Below, in pieces: positions 53,684 to 64,000 of a DNA stretch of 64,000 nt. Source of the stretch: Plantago ovata (taxonomy: Eukaryota; Streptophyta; Magnoliopsida; Lamiales; Plantaginaceae); NCBI GenBank assembly GCA_028274465.1, contig CM051457.1, positions 110,173,982 through 110,237,981 of the forward strand, read 5' to 3'. Both the position numbers and the translations under genes were made by a program. A model generated the notes under the pieces. It saw only the letters and a program-made list of their open reading frames with translations. It had not been told where the DNA came from and made no database searches. Each line of letters starts with the position of its first letter. Positions within the stretch are counted from its first letter, which is position 1.

Positions 53684-55656
53684 TGATAGTATGTATGTTC
53701 TAGAGACAACATTTATTAAGGGCAAATGTACTATTACCAGTCAACGTAATATATTATATGTTTGTTTATCCATGTTTATGTTTACATAACGTATTTATAT
53801 ATTACATCAGGCATACATCATGTCATATCTTTATATGTGGTCTGTATAGATATCAAACATGTCCCCTGTGGATAGATGACTGATCACATAACTAGTGGGA
53901 ACTATGTGAATTATCATCTATCCCAAACTCTCCCTAGTCGAAGCTCATCTTAGATGTAGGGGTCTGAATGAGGCAATCGAGACTAGTATGCGTGGAGGTT
54001 ATACTTGTTGGAGCAAGTGTGTGTCGATCCCATGACCACGGAAACGGATCGTTAGACGAATCCATGATGTTCCCATAACTGCGCATAGTTGTTCGAGGAA
54101 GATTCCGAACAATGGAAGAACCCACCGGATACTCCCATCGATGTGTATTCTACACTGAAGTGTCTATGAGAACCGGAGTTGTCGAACTGATGTCATTCGT
54201 CCTTAGACTCACCGAGACTTTATCATCACATTTGTTGCCCCATGTCTTTGGGAGGGGATCCAACGCAAGTTCTGAATAAGCAGCGTGATACGACCCTTTT
54301 TGGGATCATGGCCGTATTACAAATGTGGATGATAAGTGTGAGGATTCATCTCTCATGTGTAGCATTGGAGAGAACTGCTCAAGTCGTTCATAGTTGTGTT
54401 GGTAAAACCGCTGGCCAGCGTATGGATATATTTATGAATGGTCATAAGATATATCGCATTAACCAAGCAGCTCACTGAAGGCACCATGAGTGTATTATTG
54501 GGATAGACACATCATCAATCCTAGATACATTCGAGTCAGTCAGATGAAAGGACCTTACCATCGCCGCATTGAGTGCAATAGGCTTCTACAACGAAAGGGT
54601 AGCTTTGATAAACCTCTCAAACGTCTTCATGTATATTGCAAATGGGACCGTCTAGGAATCCCATGATGCCTAGTGATGTCACTAGCTTAATACACTGAGG
54701 CCCTATGGGTCACACTATGTGGTGATTCAGCTTATCCGCATGACCGTAGAGATGGGATTATAATTAATCGACATTAATTATAATTATATGTGGCACAATT
54801 AATATCTTGGGAATATTAATTGAATTAATTGTATTTATGAAAATACAATTAAAGATTATATTTTGGAAACATAATAGAGGTTGGAATTAAAAGGATATAC
54901 TAATTAAGGATTAATATATGCACATGGAAAAAATCTAATATAGTTAGAATTGCCTTAGACTTGCATGTGGGTCCCAAAAGTGGAACCCACATACTCTTTC
55001 CATAGGCGCGGCCGAATGGGTAAAGGAGGAAGGAGTCCTTCCTCCATTCAAACTTAAGGGGCAAGTTTTCCTAATTGAATTGTGATTTAATTAGGGAATG
55101 GACCTAGACACAAAGGTTTACTTGTACAATAAGAATTAGAATTCTTATTCCTTTTAGGAGTCTTAAAGAATGTTCTTTAGACTTCTATTGACTACTATAT
55201 AAGTAGATGGTTAGAGAGCTTTTCTGATATGCATTATTATTCACTCTTCTATTCTCTCAAGACCTCTAGCCACTGCCGCCGCCGCCCATCTCTCTTTGGT
55301 CAACCGAGTTTGACTCGAGAATATCCTAGCATTCTCTCGATAAGTTGTTCATCCGTTGATACCAAGGTTGAGGTTCGCAGGAGCTGAAAACTAACCTTTA
55401 TTGTCTTGCAGATATTCAAGAAAGCATATTAGATATCTTCGACTTCAACGAAGGAGAAGATACACCGGACTATTACGAAGATCATATCGATTGTGCTATC
55501 GATTCTATTTTAATTCTTGCTTTTGGAGTATTGTAAGTCTTCTAACTGATGTGTTTCAATATACGTTATATGCATGATCAATTAGTATGCATGTTAAGAA
55601 AATTTTGAAATTCCGCTGCACTACCCTAGGGGTAATTCTGACCGTATTTTCTTACA
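53684..55656. mobile_element. 1,973-bp solo LTR (Copia-like)
   Basis: Flanked by TTTAA (53,679-53,683 and 55,657-55,661). Starts TGATAGTATG and ends TTTTCTTACA, i.e. canonical TG...CA. Contains a TATA box (CTATATAAG, about 55,193) followed by a leader, and TTCCGCTGCAC near the end, as in long SIRE-type Copia LTRs. No internal region or ORF. Plus-strand orientation is suggested by the TATA box position. Confidence 0.78.
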
Positions 55657-56493
55657 TTTAAATGGAGGCAAAAAAAGATTGAAGGGCTGAGAATCAATGG
55701 GGTGTGGCTTGACGAAGTTGAGAAAGTTAAGGAGGGTGTGCGGTTACATTTTGCGGACCATTTTAGTAATCGACATGGTGGCAATTTAAGTGTTTGCGGG
55801 TTGGAGTGCCCTTCTCTTTCTAGTGAGGATTGTGTTGAGTTGGAAAAAGAATTCGAAGAGGATGCAAAGCGGAAATTTGGGATTGTGGTGTAGACAAAAG
55901 CCCGGGTCTGGATGGGTTCTCGTTTCACTTTTTTCGGTTCTTTTGGGATGTTGTGAAGGAGGATGTTATTAGGTTCGTTAAGGAGTTTCATGCTAATTCC
56001 AAATTGGTTAAAGGCCTTAATAGTTCTTTCATCACTCTTGTTTCTAAGAAGTCGAATCCGGTGGCCATTGAAGATTTTCGGCCTATCTTGCTTATTGGAA
56101 GTGGGTATAAAATAATTGCTAAATTATTGGCTAATCGGTTGAGTATGAAAATGGATAAGTTAATCTCGTTGAATCAATCGGCTTTTCTGGGAGCTCGAAA
56201 TATTCTTGATAGCATAGTGGTTGCTAATGAAATCATGAATGAAGCGAAGAAGAAGAAGAAAAACATGTTTGCGTTCAAAATTGACTTTGCGAAGGCATAT
56301 GACACGGTTAGTTGGACATTCCTTGAGAAGATGATGAGGTTGATGGGGTTTGGTGAGACTTGGATGTGATGGATTATGGCGTGTGTCACCTCGGCCTCTT
56401 CTTCTATATTGATTAATGGTAGCCCTACTAAGGAGTTTGATCTTAGAAGAAGTCTTAGGCAAGGTGATCCACTTTCACCTTTCCTTTTCCTTG
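55657..56493 (+). pseudogene. LINE reverse transcriptase, N-terminal half
   Basis: Frames give NGVWLDEVEKVKEGV, then after a shift near 55,890 the RT core (RPILLIGSGYKIIAKLLANR, SAFLGARNILDSIVVANE, FAFKIDFAKAYDTVSW). A stop follows at 56,367, then [13 protein letters not shown] up to the Harbinger insertion. Motifs A and B of LINE RT are present. Confidence 0.85.
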
Positions 56494-57773
56494 GACCATA
56501 AATATCCATGACCACCCACCACCCACCACAACAAATAAAAAATTAATTTATCTCTCATCCACATACCTAGGGATGGCAATGGGCCAGGCCAGGTCGGGTT
56601 TCCAAAGGCCCGGTTTTAGCCCGGTAACTTCATATCAGGCCCAAGCCCGGCCCTAGGCCCTACATCGGGCTTGAACTTAGGCCCAGGCCCATTACTAAAG
56701 GTCGGGTACCCAGCCCGGCCCGGCCCAGGCAATTTTTTATATTTTATTTTTTACATGTGATTTTCTCTAGTTTCTTATATGAGCAACGCAACGATTGATA
56801 AATAACAAAACTCATACCGACAACACATATACAGTTATACACACATAAACCATAAACACTAATTCTGGGAACCATCATCATTGATCAACCATCCTTTTAC
56901 ATTACTAATAATAAAAGTGCCCAATAATTCCAACATCCATAATTCCATACAAATTACAAACAAAGCTAAATAGAATGAAGTCCGAGTCAAACAGTCTATA
57001 CATCGAATCAATCTATCATAAGCTTCATGAGCCAACAAAAATCACTCGGCTTTAGCTTCCAATTGGTGTCACTGTGTCAGTCTATGTTCAGCTTCAATTC
57101 GTCAAAAGTTGAGTCACATCCGTAGCCAAAAGTCAAAACTAAACAAGAACTAAACAAGAAAACAACAAGAATAAAGCTTTATTTAAGTAAATTTACCGAT
57201 AGCAAGACGAAAACCGAGGAGGCGGAGTGGTGGACTGATCTTTACCGTTAGCACAGATCGAACTAGAAGGAGAAACAGAGGAGCCGGCGGCGCAATTTCA
57301 GTCGGTGACTCGGTGCGGTGGTGAGGGTTTCTTCATTAGATAGAATTGGAAATAGGATTAGACCTCCATTATCCATCTTGTTGGGTCACAAGTGGTGGCC
57401 ACTGTTCAGTGGGCCCCACTGTGCCCACAAGATTAAAAAAAAAATACATGCATGGGCGCACGTTTACGTGCGCCCATGCTGCCACCAGCCACCGGCTGGT
57501 GGCATATATGGAGGGCGACACTTGTCCCCCTCCTATTTGTCCATTTTTTTTTATTTTCTATTTATCTTTTTAATTATCTTTTAGATTTTATAATTATCTT
57601 TTAGATTTTATTATTATCTTTTATATTATCTGATATTTTTATTCTTTAAAATATATATATATTAAAATTCATAATTTTTTCCATCTATAAATATAACCTA
57701 ACTTCATTATATTTCACACACTTCTAAAAACCCTAAATTACTCTCAATCTCTCTCAAATTCTCTCCTAGCCAA

Positions 57774-58757
57774 ATGGATCCAAATGAAGATTTCTTTCCA
57801 GAGTTTTATTCTACTTATCAAAGTACCCAAAACTCTTCAGGTTTCCCAAGTTATGAAACATACACTCAGTTTCCACCGAATCCCACACAAAATAGCCCCG
57901 AGCCTCAAAATGTTACGAACTCGACCCCTCAAAATGTTACGAACTCGAACAATCAAGCGGCGGTGTCTTGGGATGCCGTTGAAGATTGCACCCTAATGTC
58001 AGCATGGATTTACGTCAGTCAAAATGCGATAAAGGGCACTGGTCAGAAACAAGAAACCTTTTGGGGTGAGGTTTATAAGTTATATGAGCAAGCGCGAAAA
58101 GAAAACCTCGGAAAAATCAATCAACATTCCGCAGAGTCAATGAGAGCTCGTTATCAGCGGCTCAACAAAAATGTCACTGAGTGGATCGGTTGTTGCAAGG
58201 AAGCCTATGCCCAGAAAACGAGCGGAATGAGTGATGCAGATGTTGACGCTATAGCTAACAAGCTATATAGTAAGGGTACTAAGGGCAAGAAGGATGGATT
58301 TCCGCATAAACTTGTGTTTGAAACAGTTATGCGCCACGCACCCAAGTGGGAGTTGAGTTATGGTGGAGGACAAAGAAGGCCTCATCCAGATGCAATGGAA
58401 TCCGAGCAAGAAGGTCATGGTAGTTCAAAAAAATCAAGAACCGATGATGATGATGATGGTACACCAGATACTCCAGTGAGTGGTGCTTCAACAATAAACC
58501 GTCCTACCGGCCGAAATGCGGAAAAAGCTAGAAGGAAGGGCAAGGGTGTGGCATCTTCATCAACTACTGTGATTTCAGATGAATTTACTAGTGAGTTGCG
58601 TGCAATGAGGATCACGCGTGAGAAAGAACTTGAGGTGAAGGTCGAATTTGAGAAAAAGAAGCTAAATGCCAATTTGTTGAATGCTCTGTTGGCTAAACCG
58701 AATCTAACTGAGCAAGAAGAACAGGTCAAGAATCGCTTGTTGGCGGAGTACCTTTAA
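57774..58757 (+). CDS. Harbinger Myb/SANT-like protein (ORF1)
   Basis: 327-residue intact frame, starting MDPNEDFFPEFYS. In PIF/Harbinger systems this partner binds the element ends and brings the transposase into the nucleus. Residues about 62-135 are a trihelix/Myb-like domain (SWDAVEDCTLMSAWIYVSQ, TFWGEVYKLYEQARKEN, SMRARYQRLNKNVTEWIGCC). The middle is Lys/Asp-rich (SSKKSRTDDDDDG). The C-terminus is a NAM-associated coiled coil (LRAMRITREKELEVKVEFEK). Start chosen at the first ATG after a TCTCTCAAATTCTCTCC leader. No lesion seen. It lies about 480 bp upstream of the transposase, same strand. Confidence 0.88.
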   Translation: MDPNEDFFPEFYSTYQSTQNSSGFPSYETYTQFPPNPTQNSPEPQNVTNSTPQNVTNSNNQAAVSWDAVEDCTLMSAWIYVSQNAIKGTGQKQETFWGEVYKLYEQARKENLGKINQHSAESMRARYQRLNKNVTEWIGCCKEAYAQKTSGMSDADVDAIANKLYSKGTKGKKDGFPHKLVFETVMRHAPKWELSYGGGQRRPHPDAMESEQEGHGSSKKSRTDDDDDGTPDTPVSGASTINRPTGRNAEKARRKGKGVASSSTTVISDEFTSELRAMRITREKELEVKVEFEKKKLNANLLNALLAKPNLTEQEEQVKNRLLAEYL

Positions 58758-59237
58758 TTATCGCTATGTCTTTTTATTGTCGTAATGCATTACTATGTCT
58801 TCGTATTATTTCAGTTATGTTTGATTTCGCTCCATTATGTATAATTATGTTTGTAATCGGGTGTATTTGCTATTTTCAAATGTAAGGTGTGTTATTTCTT
58901 ATTGATATGTACTGCTATATTTAAATCTATGAACTTTTATCAGTCTATAGCCTACTCTACTTTCGTTTTTTCAAGAAAGTTCACATGCTTCTTCCTCTTT
59001 AGTCAATTCATCTTCCACTACAACTTTAATGATTCCATCTTTGTCAGACAAACTTTAAACTTCACATGCTTCTCCCAATTTGATGACTCATGTCCAACTC
59101 ATTGTTGACTAAGATCCAACTCATATCCAACTCAAATTCATCTATAAATATGAGAGTGATCTTTACCATACTTACACCTACATCTTTTCCAACACTTCTA
59201 CTTCCCCTCACTCTTCCTTGTATCCACACTAAAAATA

Positions 59238-60517
59238 ATGTCAAGTTATGCTTCTTCCAGTCTCAACGAAATAGATGAGTTGGAAAAACAAAACCAAACA
59301 CTTAATCGCATTCTAGAGCTAAGAGGCGTCATATTGAGCGAATTCATGAGGATGGTCATGAACAACTGTTCAAAATGTATTTTTCAGACACGCCAATCTA
59401 CCATGAAGATATTTTTCGTCGTAGGTTTCGAATGAGAAAGCACGTCTTTGAGCGTATAATGGAGGCACTAAGTTCCGATGAATATTTTCAGCAGAAGCGT
59501 GATGCCACTGGTCGGCTAGGTATGTCTTTGATCCAAAAATGTACTGGCGCTATAAGAGTTTTAGCCTACGGAACATCACCAGATTTGCATGACGAGTGCC
59601 TTCGAATGAGCGAACAAGTGATAAGAAAATCAGTTATGAAGTTTGCAGAAGGCGTAGTTGCCAACTTTGGGAATGAATACCTTAGGCGTCCAACACAAGA
59701 AGACATGGCGCGACTACTACACATTGGTGAAGAACGTGGATTTCCGGGCATGATGGGAAGTATTGATTGCATGCACTGGGAATGGAAGAATTGTCCGACT
59801 GCTTGGGCATGGCAGTATCAAGGAAGAAGTGGGAAACCAACGATTATTTTGGAAGTTGTTGCATCCGAAGACCTATGGATTTGGCATGCATTTTTGGGAT
59901 CCCCAAGTACAAACAATGATATTAATGTGCTAAACAAATCACCTATTTTCGATGATATTTTAGCAGGTCGTGCACCGAAAGTCAATTACACCATTAACGG
60001 CCGACAAAGAAATATGGGGTATTACCTCACTGATGGCATATATCCAAGATGGGCTGCATTTGTCAAATCTATCAAGTCTCCTATTGTCCGTAAGCACAAG
60101 TTATTTGCTCAACATCAAGAGTCTGTTAGGAAAGATGTTGAACGGGCATTTGGTGTTCTACAAGCTCGATTCGCATTTATAAAAAATCCATGTTTTCTAT
60201 GGGATCGACATGCTATGGGGACAATTATGCATGCGTGTATCATCATGCCCAATATGATAGTGGAGGATGAAAGAGACACTTATCTGAACTATACCGATCC
60301 CAAAGAATTTATGAATGATCGGACGAGACAGGTCAACCAAGAAGAGCCTGAAGAAGGCTATGTGGATCCCATTTTCAACTTCTCCACGGAACGAATTGCA
60401 AGTGTTGCCCAATATATGACTAACAGGGATCAACTTCGGAACAGAGAGGCGCACAAGGAACTTATGAATGACTTGATTGAGCACATATGGGAGAATTTCA
60501 ATGATGAGGAGGACTAA
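59238..60517 (+). pseudogene. Harbinger DDE transposase, one frameshift near the N-terminus
   Basis: Plant PIF/Harbinger transposase (DDE_Tnp_4/Plant_tran type). The N-terminal frame starts MSSYASSSLNEIDELEKQNQ at 59,238. About codon 29 (near 59,321-59,325, CTAAGAGGCG) one base is missing, moving the rest to the frame that includes ATG 59,375. From there the 380-residue frame is open: FRMRKHVFERIMEALS (helix-turn-helix region), then the catalytic residues D131 (GSIDCMHWEW), D182 (NNDINVLNKS) and E256 (RKDVERAFGVLQARF), counted from that Met. All three are in one frame. Translation from 59,375 would lack about 45 residues. Whether such a protein works is not known. Confidence 0.85.
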
Positions 60518-60957
60518 ATATGTATTTTTATTTCGTTTTTTCATAATTCTGCATTTCATGTTTTTCGTTGTAATCAATTTATAAAAATATTGTAATATTA
60601 ATTTTTTTCCTTTAGTAATTTTAGTAATGGTTGTACTTTATTAATATAATAATGCTTAATTTGTTATTTCGGAAAATTAGAGAACTTTTCTAGATTAATA
60701 CAGTAATTTTATAATAATATACAATTATTATATTATAATATACAATTATTATATTATAATTATTAAATGATAATAAGAAAATAAAAAAACAAATAAATTG
60801 AATTGATTGGATGGTGGGTGGTCATGGATAAATGTGGTTTTGGTGTTGTGGTGGGTTGGTTGAAGGATGGGGTATGTGTATGAGAGAGAAATTAATTTTT
60901 TATTTGAAATTAGATAGTGGGGTGGGTGGTGGGTGGTGGCTGATATTTATGGTCTTA

Positions 60958-61727
60958 GATTTAGATTGAGTGGTTGAAATGAGAATGGAGACGTGGAGTA
61001 CTGGAGTATAGATAAGATTAGAAGATATTTTGGGTCCTTTTTTATTTTTTTATATTAGATTTGTACTATACATTAGTAGTTTAGTACATTATTTATTTAT
61101 CTTATTTATTAGTAATAGCAGTTTTTTTAATTATATAGTTTAGGGTGTTAGGGTTAGGGTTTGAGGGTTTAGGGTGTTAGGGTTTAGGGTTTAGGGTTTG
61201 AGGGTTTAGGGTATAATTTTATATCCATTTTATATGAATTATTATTACCTTCGAATTATCTAAATTGTTATCGGAAATAGCATGCTTCAGCTTAGTTTTC
61301 GTATATGTTACTCACTTACTTTGTGTAACTTGGCAGATTCCATCATAGTACTCTCTATAAGCGGTAATTCTTGTAAAAGTCATGGTCTTCTTAAGTACGA
61401 GAGAAATCAACATCCTTTTCTTCAACTGTTAGACTCAAACACACTCTCATGATTTATTACTCAATCTTCTACTTACCCTTGTTTATTTACTATATAAGAT
61501 TGAGTTCAATTGTATTTGTAGTTTTCAAAGCTCCACACATTCACTCTGTAAGACTGTAACTGTCTCCACAAGTTCAATTCAATTCAATTTTATCTTTACA
61601 TTCGAATTATTTGTAAGACTGTATATGAAAGTGTATTTTTTAATAATAGTTTAGCATTTTTTTTTCCCGAAAAGGTTCGTACAATTCACTCGGTCTTTAC
61701 TCTTTCCCAATTTACTTGAAAATAATA
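60958..61727. other. hAT interior, non-coding
   Basis: AT-rich, no ORF with family features. It includes the telomere-like stretch at 61,138-61,213. Confidence 0.55.
61138..61213 (+). repeat. Interstitial telomere-like repeats
   Basis: Nine or so units of TTTAGGG/GTTAGGG and variants (TTTGAGGG) in head-to-tail order, the plant telomere motif, inside the hAT element. Too short and too irregular to be a chromosome end. Confidence 0.85.
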
Positions 61728-61962
61728 CTTCCTACGTTTCATTAATAATTTCTAAGGGGACTATTAATCGAGACTTTTGACCACGTATAACTCCTAAATT
61801 ACATTAGAGAAAAATATAATAAAATTATATTATTAAATTAAATGGAGTATATTTTCATAATAACTTTTAATTTATATTGATACAATTTAATTTAAAAGCT
61901 ATATGTGGTTAAAAATCACGATGAATAGTTATATTAGAAAGTTATTAATTGAATGGAGAAAA
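61728..61962. mobile_element. Stowaway MITE inside the hAT element
   Basis: 235 bp flanked by TA. Opens CTTCCTACGTTTCATTAATA and closes GTTATTAATTGAATGGAGAA. Same family as 62,717-62,953: both share GTATATTTTCATAAT and TTTAATTTAAAAGCTATA blocks. Confidence 0.72.
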
Positions 61963-62157
61963 TAAGTAGATGATATTTAATTTAAAATCATTCTTGACTC
62001 CGGAGCGGGGGACTCGAGTATATATATAAAAAATACAGTTTTATTACTCATGAAATCTTGTTTGTCCTAGTGGTTAATATTAAACTGTATATATAAATAA
62101 AGTTGTAACTATTTATTATTTATACTACTAAAAAATATAAATCCCAAAAAAAAAAAA

Positions 62158-62170
62158 ATATATATATATA

Positions 62171-62260
<90 letters not shown>
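62158..62260. repeat. (AT)n microsatellite
   Basis: About 50 TA units with one TGTGTA break, just after an A run. It accounts for the Tyr-Ile open frames on both strands. Confidence 0.95.
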
Positions 62261-62264
<4 letters not shown>

Positions 62265-62716
62265 AATGTATGTATACGTACATATATATTTCTATGCATG
62301 TAACGGGCCGGGCCGGGCCTCCGGGTACGAGAATTAGGCCCGGGCCCATGGGCCTGGGAAACTACCCAAGCCCGGCCCATCCTTATCATCGGGTCGGGCC
62401 TTGGCCCGAAGAAACGGGTTGGGCCCGGGCCGGGTAGCCCAAAATGCCATCCCTACACATACCCCATCCTACAACCAACCCACTACAACACCAAAATCCA
62501 CATTTATCCATAATCACCCACCATCCAACCAATTCAATTTATTTATTTTTTCATTTTCTTATTATCATTTAATAATTATAATATAATAATTGTATATTAT
62601 TATAAAATTACTGTATTAGTTAGAGGGAAAAAATTATGAATTTTAATATATTTTTGTTTAAAATAATAAGATATCAAATAATATAAAAGATAATGATAAA
62701 ATCTAAAAGGATAATA

Positions 62717-62953
62717 CTTCCTCCGTTTCTTTACAAAGTTCCTAAGAGGACTATTCATCGCGACCTTTGAACACGTATAACTACTAAATTATATTAGAGA
62801 AAATATAATAAAATTGATATTATGAAATTAAATAGAGTATATTTTCATAATCAACTTTTAATTTATATTGATATAGTTTAATTTAAAAGCTATACGCGGT
62901 CAAGGGTCGCGATGAATAGTCCCATTAGAAACTTTGTAATGAAACGGAGGAAG
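62717..62953. mobile_element. Stowaway MITE inside the outer Harbinger
   Basis: 237 bp flanked by TA. Ends are CTTCCTCCGTTTCTTTACAA and, reversed, CTTCCTCCGTTTCATTACAA, a near-perfect inverted pair. Better preserved than its relative at 61,728. Confidence 0.87.
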
Positions 62954-63179
62954 TATAAAATATAATAATAAGTATAAAAGATAAATAAAAATAAAAAAAA
63001 TAAATGACCAATAGGAGTGTCCCCCTCCATAGAGGCCACTAGCCGGTGGCTGGTGGCTGGTGGCCATGAGGGCGCACATAATTGTGCGCCCTCTATATTT
63101 TTTTTAAAAAAATTTGGTGATGGTGGTGGGGCCCACCCACCATGACCCCACCCACCATGCACCGATATTTAGGGTCTTA

Positions 63180-64000
63180 TTGTGGCGGAGGGTCTTAGTT
63201 TGATGATGAAGAAGGCATGTTCGGTGGGCTGTTTTGTGCCTTATAAAGTGGGGATTAACATGGTGGAGGTGTCTCATTGGCAACTTGCGGATGACACTAT
63301 GTTCTTTGGTGAAGCTTTGGCAGAAAATATCTTTACTCTAAAGAGTATTTTGCGATGTTTTGAGGGTGTTCCGGGCTGAAATTAATTTTAGCAAGAGTAG
63401 CCTCATTGGGTGTGGTGTTGAAATTGGTACTTTGGAGATTTGGGCTTCTTTTCTTGGGTGTAAAATTGAAAAGTTACCATTTTTGTATTTGAGATTGCCT
63501 ATTGGTGAAAAGAAGAAAGGCACTAAAATGTGGAAGATGGTGGTGGAAAAGATGGAGAAAAGATTGGGAAAGTGGTCTCACAAAGTTCTATCTTTTGGAG
63601 GAATAATAGTCCTATTAAAATCAGTTCTTGGTTCTTTGACTTTATACTACCTCTCTTTCTTAACTTTGGCACCCGCTACAATTATTCATGATCTTAGTTC
63701 TCTCCAAAGAAATTTTCTTTGGGGTGGCCTTCCGGGGGTAATAAAAAAGTTGCTTGGGTGAAGTGGGTTAGTGTTTGTGTATCTAAAGATTTGGGGGGTT
63801 AGGGGTCAAAGATCTTCATTTGTTAAACTTATCTTTTCTTGGGAAGTGGGTGTGGGGTTTACTTAATAATTCCAATTCTTTATGGGTAAAAGTCTTGTCT
63901 TCAAAGTATGAAAACATTTGGGATAATATTTTGAGGGTTAGGGAGGGCAGGTCTAGTAGATCTTGGTGGTCCCTTTGGTGAAAAAATCTTGTGACTAAAG
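63180..64000 (+). pseudogene. LINE reverse transcriptase, C-terminal half
   Basis: Continues the LINE frame after the Harbinger insertion: VAEGLSLMMKKACSVG, then the catalytic motif HWQLADDTMFFGEA (usual form FADD; both Asp kept). After a shift near 63,365 come degenerate frames with IEKLPFLYLRLPIG, a common downstream LINE motif, and in the third part LGVKDLHLLN-like codons. Several stops. Runs off the right edge. Confidence 0.83.

Larger units (their letters stand above)
57361..60954 (+). mobile_element. Inner PIF/Harbinger element, nearly complete
   Basis: 3,594 bp with target duplication TTA (57,358-57,360 and 60,955-60,957). Ends are GACCTCCATTATC and, reversed, GACCATAAATATC. The two genes expected of an autonomous plant Harbinger are both present on the plus strand: a Myb/SANT-like protein and a DDE transposase with a single-base lesion near its start. 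A GC-rich inverted pair (GGGCGCACG...CGTGCGCCC) lies at about 57,451-57,476. Confidence 0.88.
56568..62455. mobile_element. hAT-like element nested in the outer Harbinger
   Basis: 8-bp target duplication CACATACC (56,560-56,567 and 62,456-62,463). Ends are TAGGGATGGCAAT and, reversed, TAGGGATGGCATT. Subterminal regions are rich in GGCCCGG/CCGGGCC words, a pattern parallel to the GGTCCGATCC words of the hAT element at 8924. No hAT transposase; the interior holds the inner Harbinger, a Stowaway MITE, telomere-like repeats and an (AT)n run. Confidence 0.87.
56494..63176. mobile_element. Outer PIF/Harbinger-type element (host of nested insertions)
   Basis: Ends are GACCATAAATATC and, reversed, GACCCTAAATATC. 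Target duplication is TTA on the right (63,177-63,179) and TTG on the left (56,491-56,493), one base changed. The subterminal CCACCCACC words and the AT-rich block at 62,520-62,610 match those of the inner Harbinger, so both belong to one family. After removal of the hAT element no transposase remains, so it is non-autonomous. Confidence 0.8.
50379..64000 (+). mobile_element. L1-type LINE, split by two insertions, runs off the window
   Basis: LINE segments are 50,379-53,683, 55,657-56,493 and 63,177 to the right edge. The order is ORF1 (RRM and DUF4283-like), endonuclease, reverse transcriptase. Removing the two insertions with one copy of each target duplication restores continuous LINE frame at both joins, which proves they are parts of one element. 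Many stops and shifts show the LINE is old and inactive. Confidence 0.88.

Noticed and set aside
57420..57520. Inverted GC-rich pair as a possible separate MITE
   Set aside because: The same inverted pair occurs near the corresponding end of the outer Harbinger (63,000-63,130), so it is part of the Harbinger subterminal region.
62120..62437. Long Tyr-Ile frames on both strands
   Set aside because: Produced by the (AT)n microsatellite.

Overview
This is a window of nuclear DNA from a dicot-like flowering plant. Split genes have GT-AG introns. The gene families present are a plant-type PHO80-like cyclin, a beta-expansin, an F-box/LRR protein and a restorer-like P-class PPR protein. The rest is mostly plant transposable elements. 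The species cannot be named from the sequence. No CRISPR array, rRNA or tRNA gene was seen.

Layout. 1-869 is the 3' end of a U/P-type cyclin gene. 870-10,677 is AT-rich intergenic DNA with a Stowaway MITE, LINE tails, a diverged 0.7-kb direct duplication and a hAT-like element carrying an internal 353-bp tandem duplication. 10,678-14,257 is a CACTA element (TSD GTT) with dense subterminal ACCGACGGA motifs and a decayed multi-exon gene. 15,024-16,466 is an intact four-exon beta-expansin gene. 16,623-42,134 is a block of retrotransposons: an internally deleted Copia (minus), a LINE 3' end, an old Copia gag split by an 11.3-kb Tat/Retand-like Gypsy (minus), a probable solo LTR, and a nearly complete Copia (plus) with unusual LTR ends. 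42,587-48,640 is a gene island: an F-box/LRR gene with one in-frame TGA, a small coiled-coil ORF, and a minus-strand RFL-type PPR gene with a frameshift. 49,180-49,800 holds two MITEs. 50,379-64,000 is an L1-type LINE. It is split by a 1,973-bp solo LTR and by a PIF/Harbinger element that contains a hAT element, which in turn contains a second, nearly intact Harbinger element.

Most interesting items. (1) The Gypsy element has a convergent antisense gene of three exons and 791 codons with no stop, while its own gag-pol has several lesions although its LTRs are 98.9% identical. (2) The LINE > Harbinger > hAT > Harbinger nest can be solved to the base, because every target-site duplication is visible and removing the insertions closes the LINE reading frame. 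(3) A Copia element has LTRs running TCTCAA...TTGAGA instead of TG...CA. (4) The PPR gene has readable code residues that give a tentative RNA target. None of these is shown to be a new system; the antisense gene is the best candidate for follow-up.
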